Below, in pieces: positions 1-5,162 of a stretch of DNA of 5,914 bases. The notes below the pieces were generated by a model. That model was not told where the DNA came from. It ran no database searches and was given only the letters and a program-made list of their open reading frames with translations. Numbering within the stretch: position 1 is the first letter of the stretch; every line of letters starts with the position of its first letter. Source of the stretch: Actinomycetota bacterium (GTDB lineage Bacteria > Actinomycetota > Actinomycetes > Nanopelagicales > Nanopelagicaceae); NCBI GenBank assembly GCA_016870855.1, contig VGAF01000073.1, positions 1 through 5,914 of the forward strand. The letters are read 5' to 3'. The position numbers and the translations under genes were made by a program.

Positions 1-237
1 CGCCGCCAAAGACTTTGGGGAGTTTGGGTCACACGTCAAGACTTCGCAAGAGAATTGCGCTACTCGATGGGAATCCTCTTCATTTATTGCAATAGCTAGC
101 TGGCTTTTTACCGAAGTTTCTAAGCAAAACGCTCTAGCAAGACCAACTGAGGTGATAAGAATTGAATCCTTATGTAACTTCTCAAACGCTATAGGCAGGG
201 TGACTGCCACAACAACTTTGAGTACGGGTGAGCGCAC
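1..237 (-). CDS. Partial gene downstream of carD, possible divergent IspD-like protein (3' part outside window)
   Basis: A frame of 79 codons without a stop runs from a GTG, 4 nt after the carD stop, off the left edge of the window. The product begins VRSPVLKVVVAV. In Mycobacterium and Streptomyces the gene after carD is ispD (2-C-methyl-D-erythritol 4-phosphate cytidylyltransferase, non-mevalonate isoprenoid pathway). By eye the fragment follows the IspD N-terminus: a first beta strand (KVVVAV), then LPIAFEKL where IspD has (V)PKAFxxL, then a helix and a second strand (LAIAI). However, the glycine-rich AAGSGTR-type CTP-binding loop and the lysine after the proline are absent. The upstream Shine-Dalgarno is weak, so coupling to carD translation is likely. 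A second open frame exists on the plus strand here, but its composition is less protein-like. The family assignment is an inference from position and faint similarity; that a gene is present is more secure than its function. Confidence 0.45.
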   Translation of the reverse strand, partial: MRSPVLKVVVAVTLPIAFEKLHKDSILITSVGLARAFCLETSVKSQLAIAINEEDSHRVAQFSCEVLTCDPNSPKSLAA

Positions 238-241
238 AAAA

Positions 242-724
242 CTACGAAGCTAAGACCTTATCAAGGATTGATTCGGCCTTTGTCTCATCTGTGTTCTCAG
301 CGAGAGCAAGTTCGGATATCAAAATTGCGCGGGCTTTAGCGAGCATCCGCTTCTCACCAGCAGATAGACCGCGATCAAGATCACGACGGAATAGATCGCG
401 AACAACTTCAGCGACCTTGATTACATCACCAGATGCGAGCTTCTCAAGATTTGCTTTGTAGCGACGGGACCAGTTTGTTGGTTCTTCCGTATAAGGCTGG
501 CGTAGAACTCCAAAAACTCTCTCTAGACCACTTGAATCGACGACATCACGTACGCCGACTAGGTCGACATTCTCGGCGGGAACTCGCACCGTAAGGTCAC
601 CAGCAGCGACCTTCAGTACTAAGTAGATTTTCTCTTCGCCTTTGATCGTTCGGGTCTCAATCGCTTCGATTAGAGCCGCTCCGTGATGGGGATAAACAAC
701 GGTTTCGCCGACCTTGAATGTCAT
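242..724 (-). CDS. carD: CarD family RNA polymerase-binding transcription factor
   Basis: This 160-aa protein matches the length of mycobacterial CarD (about 162 aa) and follows it almost residue for residue. Residues 1-55 form the Tudor-like RNA polymerase interaction domain (FKVGETVVYPHHGAALIEAI), with R25 and R47 at the positions that contact the beta subunit in Mycobacterium tuberculosis. The helical DNA-binding domain follows from about residue 65, with the EPTNWSRRYKANLEKLASGD segment. W85 is the tryptophan known to wedge into the minor groove at the upstream edge of the transcription bubble, and K90 is also kept. CarD binds RNAP holoenzyme at promoters and stabilises or otherwise tunes the open complex. 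The ATG start is preceded by an AAAGG Shine-Dalgarno 12 nt upstream. The gene is divergent from the lipoprotein gene and is followed after 4 nt by the IspD-like frame, probably on one transcript. Identification is secure. Confidence 0.97.
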   Translation of the reverse strand: MTFKVGETVVYPHHGAALIEAIETRTIKGEEKIYLVLKVAAGDLTVRVPAENVDLVGVRDVVDSSGLERVFGVLRQPYTEEPTNWSRRYKANLEKLASGDVIKVAEVVRDLFRRDLDRGLSAGEKRMLAKARAILISELALAENTDETKAESILDKVLAS

Positions 725-750
725 TTAGATTTTTTGCCTTTCGCTAGGCG

Positions 751-782
751 CTGATTTTATCAGAGTTATCTCACAGATAAAA
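751..782. repeat. Nested TTATC/GATAA inverted repeats in the carD/lipoprotein divergent gap
   Basis: Three inverted repeats overlap here. CTGAT-TTT-ATCAG occupies 751-763, TTATCT-CAC-AGATAA occupies 766-780 with perfect 6-bp arms, and TTTTATC (755-761) pairs with GATAAAA (776-782) with perfect 7-bp arms. The first covers the proposed carD -10 and the second lies just upstream of it, so a bound dimeric regulator could control carD and possibly the divergent gene. The site is too AT-rich and too far from a gene end to serve as a terminator. The regulator is unknown, and an AT-rich gap can give short palindromes by chance. Confidence 0.35.
754..762 (-). promoter_or_regulatory. Candidate extended -10 promoter element for carD
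   Basis: Read on the minus strand the site is TGATAAAAT, which is the extended -10 form TGn followed by TAAAAT (5 of 6 to TATAAT). It lies about 30 nt upstream of the carD ATG, leaving a short leader with an AAAGG Shine-Dalgarno. No convincing TTGACA-like -35 lies 16-18 bp upstream, which fits an extended -10 promoter. The -35/spacer region instead holds a 15-bp palindrome. This is inferred from sequence only. Confidence 0.4.
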
Positions 783-806
783 ACCGGCCCCAGTGGGCGT
801 AAAACA

Positions 807-1310
807 ATGGTTTTCTGCCATTATTCACCCGTGATTTCAACGCCACTACTTAAGAAGACCGGATTAATTCTTGCGCTGCTCTTGACATCTTTTGGATTGA
901 CAAGTTGCGCAGCCGGCGGAAGCGCCGAGACCCGCTTAATCAAGCAAGTCACTGATGGCGTAGAGCGCGATGTTGAAGATTTAAGACTCCGTAATGTGAC
1001 AGTTGTTGCGCTCCCTGATGGTTCTGGAACTCTCATCGCATTCATCGTGAATTACAACGATCTACCGGATCAATTAGTTGGAGTTACCATCAATGGCCAG
1101 GCCGCGGATTACTCATCTGAAGTGGTACTAGAGAAGAACAAGCCGATGTACTTTGAAGGCGAAAGCGCTAATGCAAAAGCGAAAGTTGCAACCCTTAATG
1201 AAATCTCGGGAAATCGAGTTCCGGTTGTCTTCTATTTCGCCAAAACGGGCAAGGTTGAGTTAAGCGCCCTTGTGGTCAAGAATGAAGGAATCTACAGCTC
1301 CATCTTGTAA
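807..1310 (+). CDS. Lipoprotein resembling mycobacterial LpqE
   Basis: The product is a 167-aa secreted lipoprotein. Lysines K16-K17 start a type II signal peptide, a hydrophobic stretch LILALLLTSFG follows, and the lipobox is L31-T32-S33-C34; the lipid would be attached to C34, tethering the protein to the outer face of the membrane. The mature domain looks beta-rich, with segments LRLRNVTVVALPDG, LVGVTING and VPVVFYF. This order resembles M. tuberculosis LpqE (Rv3584), which also sits divergently next to carD, so position and sequence agree. LpqE is of unknown function and copper-responsive through RicR in mycobacteria. Here the mature part has no histidine or further cysteine, and I see no RicR-type TACCC/GGGTA operator upstream, so a copper role is unsupported. 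An in-frame GTG at 831 gives a tidier 26-residue signal; neither start has a good Shine-Dalgarno. The 3' end overlaps the regX3 end by 19 bp. Confidence 0.8.
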   Translation: MVFCHYSPVISTPLLKKTGLILALLLTSFGLTSCAAGGSAETRLIKQVTDGVERDVEDLRLRNVTVVALPDGSGTLIAFIVNYNDLPDQLVGVTINGQAADYSSEVVLEKNKPMYFEGESANAKAKVATLNEISGNRVPVVFYFAKTGKVELSALVVKNEGIYSSIL

Positions 1311-1975
1311 CCGAGGCCGCGTACGGTCTGGATAAATTTTGGATTAGCAGGATCTTCTTCAATCTTGGCCCGAAGTCGCTTTATATGAACATCTAGTGTC
1401 TTAGTGTCGCCAACATAATCGCTACCCCAAACGCGATCAATAAGTTGCATCCGCGTCAACACGCGACCAGCATTACGCATCAAAAACTCAAGAAGTTCAA
1501 ACTCCTTTAATGGAAGTGAGATGGCTGTGCCTTTTACGTTAACTTGATGGCGCTCGGTATCCATACGTACCGGTCCAACTGCGAGAACGCCAGGTTCACC
1601 GGTCTGGCCCATCCCAGAGTTTCTCCTTAAAACTGCTTTAATTCTTGCGATTAACTCCCGTGACGAATACGGCTTAGTCACATAATCATCAGCGCCAATC
1701 TCAAGGCCAACTACTTTGTCTACCTCAGTATCTTTCGCAGTCAACATGATGACTGGAACATCCGACTTAGAACGAATGTGTTTACAAACTTCGGTTCCTG
1801 AAACCTCTGGAATCATTAGGTCTAGCAGCACTAAATCGATGCCACCTTGATCGAATTTACTCAACGCTTCCTTGCCATCTGCGGCAGTGACCACACCAAA
1901 ACCCTCTTTACCAAGTAAGAACTCGAGCGCTTCAGAGAATGATAACTCATCCTCGACAACTAGAACTTTAATCAC
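1292..1975 (-). CDS. regX3: OmpR/PhoB-family response regulator RegX3 (phosphate response)
   Basis: This 227-aa protein has the same length as M. tuberculosis RegX3 and matches it throughout; it also corresponds to Streptomyces PhoP. The receiver domain (about 1-115) carries the acidic pair E8/D9, phospho-acceptor D52 in LLDLMIP, T79, Y98 and K101 in DDYVTKPY. A winged-helix DNA-binding domain (about 130-227) contains LPLKEFELLEFLMRNAGRVL, the recognition-helix region TKTLDVHIKRLRAKIE and the wing TVRGLGYK. Phosphorylated by SenX3 under phosphate limitation, it binds direct-repeat PHO boxes to activate phosphate scavenging genes. The GTG start overlaps the senX3 stop in GTGA and has a strong Shine-Dalgarno, so the two are translationally coupled. 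All catalytic residues are intact. Confidence 0.96.
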   Translation of the reverse strand: MIKVLVVEDELSFSEALEFLLGKEGFGVVTAADGKEALSKFDQGGIDLVLLDLMIPEVSGTEVCKHIRSKSDVPVIMLTAKDTEVDKVVGLEIGADDYVTKPYSSRELIARIKAVLRRNSGMGQTGEPGVLAVGPVRMDTERHQVNVKGTAISLPLKEFELLEFLMRNAGRVLTRMQLIDRVWGSDYVGDTKTLDVHIKRLRAKIEEDPANPKFIQTVRGLGYKMEL

Positions 1976-3102
1976 GCTATTCCTCCCTCGTCAGTTACAG
2001 ATTGTGGAGCGCGCGGTAGTCGAAGTGCAAAGGTGCTTCCTACTCCCTCCTTGCTCCAAACGCCGATTTCGCCACCATGATTAAGGGCGACATGTTTAAC
2101 TATTGATAGTCCTAAGCCAGTACCACCAGTCTCTCGAGAACGAGCCGGGTCAACTCGATAGAACCGCTCAAAAATTCGTTCTTGTTCAGTTTCTGCAATT
2201 CCGATTCCTTGGTCAGCTACCGTAACTTCGATTAACTCGCCCGCATCCGATATGGTAACTGTGACTCTAGTCTTTTCCGGTGAATAATTAATTGCATTTT
2301 CAATCAGATTGTGTACCGCCATAATTAATTGATCTCGATCGCCTATTACCACGCCATTTGATTTTTCATTGAGGATGATTGTTACCTGTCGGGCTTCCGC
2401 CGCAGATTCACTCAAATTAATCGCTTCTTTAACCACTTCATCAATATCCACTTCATAGGCAGCCACAAGGGGATCGTGACTTTGAAGTCGAGACAAATCG
2501 ATTATCTCTTTCACCAATTCCGATAAGCGGCGTGACTCTGACTGCATTATTTGAGCGAACTTTTGAACTTCCTCTGGATCATCTTTTGCTCCAAGTACCG
2601 CCTCACTCAAGAGCATCAAGGCGCCAATAGGAGTTTTCAATTCGTGGGAGACATTTGCGACAAAGTCTCTTCGCACTGCATCAATACGTTGCTGTTCACT
2701 CTCGTCATTGATGAAAACTAGAATTTTTCCTTCATTATCAATTGGAGCGGCAGTTACGTGAAGGTTTCTGCGGCCATCGCCAATAGGGCCACGGGGAATC
2801 TCCAGGTTTGCCATCTTCAATTCGCCGCTTCGGCGTACCAAACGAACCAAAGCAAGTAGCTCTTCACTTGCTAATCGGTTATCACGCAGAACTCCAAGGG
2901 CGCCAATTCCGGATGTCTGGAAGATTGCGGTTTCACCGGGTGAGAGAATCATTGATTCATCTTCATTTGCTAAGAGCGCCGTCTCAAGAATCTCAGGTAT
3001 TTCTGAAGTAGAACCGAAATTAGTTTCATCTCCAACTTCTCGCCTCGACCACCAATTCGATACACCACTCACATCGCCATGGTACGGAAATCTCCCCGTC
3101 AC
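1972..3102 (-). CDS. senX3: Sensor histidine kinase SenX3 (phosphate response), apparently lacking membrane helices
   Basis: The kinase partners RegX3. From the GTG at 3102 it has 376 residues. A degenerate PAS-like domain covers about 35-140 (EIPEILETALL to VFINDES), matching the PAS region of mycobacterial SenX3. The HisKA domain follows, with H-box DFVANVSHELKTP (phospho-acceptor H153). The ATPase domain has N-box HNLIENAINYSP, G1 box DQGIGI, F-box ERIFERFYR and G2 box GGTGLGLSIVKH. SenX3 normally starts with two transmembrane helices, but none is present, nor in any frame upstream before phoU. The GTG at 3102 has AGGA 7 nt upstream. An in-frame TTG at 3162 with GAGG 7 nt upstream would add 20 residues, still with no hydrophobic segment, but its ribosome site would overlap the PHO box. 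Family identity is secure; the exact start is not. Confidence 0.92.
   Translation of the reverse strand: MTGRFPYHGDVSGVSNWWSRREVGDETNFGSTSEIPEILETALLANEDESMILSPGETAIFQTSGIGALGVLRDNRLASEELLALVRLVRRSGELKMANLEIPRGPIGDGRRNLHVTAAPIDNEGKILVFINDESEQQRIDAVRRDFVANVSHELKTPIGALMLLSEAVLGAKDDPEEVQKFAQIMQSESRRLSELVKEIIDLSRLQSHDPLVAAYEVDIDEVVKEAINLSESAAEARQVTIILNEKSNGVVIGDRDQLIMAVHNLIENAINYSPEKTRVTVTISDAGELIEVTVADQGIGIAETEQERIFERFYRVDPARSRETGGTGLGLSIVKHVALNHGGEIGVWSKEGVGSTFALRLPRAPQSVTDEGGIA
1982..1987 (-). promoter_or_regulatory. Strong ribosome binding site for regX3 inside the senX3 end
   Basis: On the minus strand GGGAGG lies 6 nt before the GTG of regX3, within the last codons of senX3 (encoding EGGIA). 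It is the strongest Shine-Dalgarno in the window and fixes the GTG at 1975 as the start. It would allow more regulator than kinase to be made from one mRNA. Confidence 0.75.
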
Positions 3103-3164
3103 CTTCCATTCCTGGGGTGTTTTATGGGGCTTTAATCGCGAAGGTTTGGCGGCCACAACCAACT

Positions 3165-3197
3165 GTTTACCTCAAGGTCAACTCTCGTTCACTCGCT
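3165..3197 (+). promoter_or_regulatory. PHO box: three 11-bp direct repeats between senX3 and phoU
   Basis: Three consecutive 11-bp units are in perfect register: GTTTACCTCAA (3165), GGTCAACTCTC (3176) and GTTCACTCGCT (3187). Units two and three fit the published Streptomyces PhoP repeat pattern, G(G/T)TCA followed by pyrimidine-rich bases, and the first fits with one change in the core. The next 11 bp do not match. In Streptomyces the phoR-phoP/phoU divergent gap is a known phosphate-controlled bidirectional promoter, so this site probably lets RegX3 regulate phoU and its own operon. Match and spacing are seen directly; binding is inferred. Confidence 0.75.
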
Positions 3198-3214
3198 ATC
3201 GCTTCCGATATCTT
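3187..3214 (+). promoter_or_regulatory. Activator-dependent phoU promoter
   Basis: The third PHO unit supplies GTTCAC at the -35 position, and 16 bp later TATCTT (3209-3214) is a -10 candidate (4 of 6 to TATAAT). There is no TTGACA-like -35. A PHO unit replacing the -35 box is the usual arrangement for genes activated by PhoB/PhoP-type regulators. Transcription would begin near 3221, giving a leader of about 26 nt. Confidence 0.55.
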
Positions 3215-3230
3215 ATGGAAGGCGCCCTTC

Positions 3231-3238
3231 AGGGTAGG
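3231..3238 (+). promoter_or_regulatory. Ribosome binding site of phoU
   Basis: AGGGTAGG ends 8 nt before the phoU ATG and gives two overlapping Shine-Dalgarno options. The following bases repeat the PHO unit sequence GTTTACCTCA (3238-3247) exactly. Confidence 0.6.
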
Positions 3239-3246
3239 TTTACCTC

Positions 3247-3906
3247 ATGAGTTGGTTGAGAAGCGCGTTTCAAGATGAATTAGATGGCGTCACGAATTCC
3301 CTAGTTGATCTCTGCAATCAGGTCGATAGCGCAATCGCAAAAGCGACGCATGCGCTCCTCACGGCAAACCTTGAGGAAGCCCAAGAGGTTATTGATGCCG
3401 ATGACAAGATTGATGATTTCCAACATGAACTTGATGCACGAATCATCGACATCGTCGCACGTCAACAACCAGTTGCATCTGATTTGCGTGCCTTAGCAAC
3501 CGCCCTTCGTATGGCCGCGGATATGGAGCGTATGGGCGATATGGCTCATCACGTTGCAAAGATTGCTCGACTTCGCCATCCCAATGGCGCCATTCCCTCA
3601 GAGCTTCTTCTGACCATCGAAGAGATGGGGAAGGTCGCTTCAACAATTGCAAAGAAAACTGCTGAAGTGATTGGATCTAAGGATGTTGAGAAAGCTGTAG
3701 AGCTCGAGAAAGATGATGATGCGATGGATCAACTCCATCGAAAACTCTTCCAAGTTCTACTTAGCGATGATTGGGCCCATGGAATTGAGACTGCAATTGA
3801 TGTAACGCTGATTGGAAGATATTACGAGCGCTACGCAGACCACGCCGTCTCGGTCGCCCGTCGCGTCTATTACCAGGTAACTGGAAAGTTCCTAAGCGAC
3901 TTCTAG
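3247..3906 (+). CDS. phoU: Phosphate transport system regulator PhoU
   Basis: The 219-aa, all-helical cytoplasmic protein has the expected length and two PhoU repeats, each a three-helix bundle. The first repeat carries RALATALRMAADMERMGDMAHHVAKIA (E94, D98) and the second TLIGRYYERYADHAVSVARRV (E194, D198); these paired E/DxxxD motifs bind metal in PhoU structures. PhoU is thought to link the PstSCAB phosphate transporter to the SenX3/PhoR kinase, keeping the kinase off when phosphate is plentiful. No pst genes lie in this window. phoU is divergent from senX3 behind a shared PHO box and has a clear Shine-Dalgarno at its ATG. Its stop lies 5 bp from the gpmA stop on the opposite strand, with no evident terminator. 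Nothing in the protein looks damaged. Confidence 0.95.
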   Translation: MSWLRSAFQDELDGVTNSLVDLCNQVDSAIAKATHALLTANLEEAQEVIDADDKIDDFQHELDARIIDIVARQQPVASDLRALATALRMAADMERMGDMAHHVAKIARLRHPNGAIPSELLLTIEEMGKVASTIAKKTAEVIGSKDVEKAVELEKDDDAMDQLHRKLFQVLLSDDWAHGIETAIDVTLIGRYYERYADHAVSVARRVYYQVTGKFLSDF

Positions 3907-3911
3907 TTTTT

Positions 3912-4652
3912 CTACTCCTTACCCTGATTTGCTACCGCTTTAATTGCTTCGGCAGCTGCCGCTTGGTCTAGATACTCGCCCGCTTTAGTTGGCTTTAAAT
4001 TCGCATCCAAAACGTAGTGAAGCGGAATTCCGGTTGGGATATTGAGCTCAGCAATCTCGCCATCGGAGATTCCATCTAGGTGTTTCACGAGCGCCCGCAA
4101 CGAATTTCCATGCGCCGCCACAAGAACTGTAGCTCCTGCTTTCAAATCCGTAACAATCGCGCTCTCCCAATAAGGAAGCATGCGGGTTACAACATCCTTC
4201 AAGCACTCCGATTTAGGCATTTCATTGCCTAGATCTAAATAGCGCGGATCTTGCGCCTGTGCATAAGGATCATCATCGCTTATCGTGGGTGGTGGAACAT
4301 CGTAAGACCGGCGCCACAATTTGAATTGTTCTTCACCATAGGTAGCAAGAGTCTGGGCTTTATCTTTCCCTTGCAAGGCTCCGTAATGGCGTTCGTTTAA
4401 CCGCCATGAACGACGAACTGGAATCCAATGGCGATCACATGCATCAAGGGCAAAGTTCGCCGTCTGAATCGCCCGGCGAAGTAGCGAGGTATGAACAAGG
4501 TCGGGGAGTAAACCGCGCTCCTTTAAAAGCTCTCCGCCCCGCTTTGCTTCTTCCTCACCTTTTGCTGAAAGTTTCACATCAACCCAGCCCGTAAAGAGGT
4601 TCTTGGCATTCCATTCGCTCTCGCCGTGGCGAAGCAGGATTAGATTGAACAT
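3912..4652 (-). CDS. gpmA: 2,3-bisphosphoglycerate-dependent phosphoglycerate mutase
   Basis: This 246-aa glycolytic enzyme interconverts 3- and 2-phosphoglycerate through a phosphohistidine. It matches mycobacterial Gpm1 in length and sequence. The RHGESEWN signature places the phospho-acceptor at H9 with R8; NLFTGWVDVKLSAKGEEEA follows, then R59 in TSLLRRAIQTA, E87 in RLNERHYGALQGKDKA, and the second catalytic histidine H181 in VAAHGNSLRALVKHLDG. The extended insertions around RRSYDVPPP mark the dPGM type rather than the shorter phosphatase-like relatives. It lies 21 nt downstream of the YbjN gene on the same strand. A TAGAAT -10 element is placed exactly for leaderless initiation at its ATG, so it may be transcribed both from the mshA operon and on its own. 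The order mshA, ybjN-like, gpm, senX3/regX3 is conserved in mycobacteria. Confidence 0.97.
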   Translation of the reverse strand: MFNLILLRHGESEWNAKNLFTGWVDVKLSAKGEEEAKRGGELLKERGLLPDLVHTSLLRRAIQTANFALDACDRHWIPVRRSWRLNERHYGALQGKDKAQTLATYGEEQFKLWRRSYDVPPPTISDDDPYAQAQDPRYLDLGNEMPKSECLKDVVTRMLPYWESAIVTDLKAGATVLVAAHGNSLRALVKHLDGISDGEIAELNIPTGIPLHYVLDANLKPTKAGEYLDQAAAAEAIKAVANQGKE

Positions 4653-4658
4653 GGCCTA

Positions 4659-4688
4659 ATTCTATTTACTTATCTATGACTGAACCAA
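4659..4688 (-). promoter_or_regulatory. Probable leaderless promoter of gpmA
   Basis: On the minus strand TAGAAT (4664-4659, 5 of 6 to TATAAT) lies at -12 to -7 relative to the gpmA ATG, so transcription would start on or next to the start codon. A TTGGTT (4688-4683) lies 18 bp upstream as a partial -35, inside the end of the YbjN gene. The only AGG near the ATG is 2 nt away, too close for a normal Shine-Dalgarno. Leaderless mRNAs with this spacing are common in actinobacteria. Confidence 0.5.
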
Positions 4689-5162
4689 ATGCTCAAAGGC
4701 TTTGAGGTTAGAGAGTGATTCACCTCGTGAGACCCGCCAGGCCCACTCACGTCTAATCGCATTTGAGAAGCCCAGTTCAAGTAATGGATTAAATGATGAA
4801 TCCGAGTATTGCAACACCGCGCCAATCATTCGATCTAGCTCCTTCTCGGTGATTGAATTGAAAGGCAACCTTCCAACAAGATAGATATCGCCCAACTCGT
4901 TAATCGCAAAAGCAACGCAATACATCGTCGCATTCTTTTTCAATAGCCACTCATGAACTGCTTCAACATTCTCATCTGGCTTTCGGATAATGAAGGCGTT
5001 GATACTTACTGAGTGATCGCCAACTACAAGCGCACAGTGCGTCTCAAGCTTTCGCTCTCCGGGAAGAGTGAGAAGAAATGATGAGTCACTCCGTTCATTA
5101 TCAATATCGTGGGAATGAAGGAACTCCTCGATAGTTGCAAGGGCCATTGCTCTCGTGCTCAT
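4674..5162 (-). CDS. YbjN domain-containing protein
   Basis: This 162-aa soluble protein has no signal peptide or membrane segment. It resembles the YbjN-family protein (Rv0487 in M. tuberculosis) that lies between mshA and gpm1 in mycobacteria, and it sits in that place here. The pattern is typical of the family's type III secretion chaperone-like alpha/beta fold: an N-terminal helix (TIEEFLHSHDI), then strands around SSFLLTLPGERKLETHCALVVGDHSVSINAFIIRKP, a helix at VEAVHEWLLKKN, strands YCVAFAINELGDIYLVGRLPF, and C-terminal helices with ELDRMIGAVLQYSDSSFNPLLELGF. Its biochemical role is not known; YbjN in E. coli affects stress responses and motility, which need not apply here. The ATG overlaps the mshA stop by one base (TGATG), so the genes are translationally coupled, suggesting a link to mycothiol synthesis. 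Confidence 0.85.
   Translation of the reverse strand: MSTRAMALATIEEFLHSHDIDNERSDSSFLLTLPGERKLETHCALVVGDHSVSINAFIIRKPDENVEAVHEWLLKKNATMYCVAFAINELGDIYLVGRLPFNSITEKELDRMIGAVLQYSDSSFNPLLELGFSNAIRREWAWRVSRGESLSNLKAFEHLVQS

Noticed and set aside
2..253. Open plus-strand frame opposite the IspD-like gene, ending in TAA at 251
   Set aside because: It has no start inside the window, its composition (many Ser, Thr, Asn, Cys) is less protein-like than the minus-strand frame, and it would run against the conserved gene order after carD.
725..806. RicR-type copper operator upstream of the LpqE-like gene, as in mycobacteria
   Set aside because: No TACCC-N5-GGGTA type sequence is present in the gap, and the mature protein lacks copper-binding His/Cys clusters.
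2808..3011. 67-residue plus-strand frame inside senX3
   Set aside because: It lies wholly within the PAS-like coding region of senX3, has no ribosome site, and its sequence resembles no protein family.
3160..3162. TTG as the senX3 start
   Set aside because: It has a fair Shine-Dalgarno, but TTG is the rarer start, and its ribosome site would lie inside the PHO box; GTG at 3102 has an equally good site. Kept as an alternative, not excluded.
3443..3652. 69-residue minus-strand frame inside phoU
   Set aside because: It is antisense to a well conserved gene, rich in Arg, Pro and Tyr as expected from a reverse-complement shadow, and has no context.
3878..3916. Possible terminator after phoU (AAGT...ACTT before TTTTT)
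   Set aside because: Only four contiguous pairs with a 9-nt loop, AT-rich, too weak for an intrinsic terminator.
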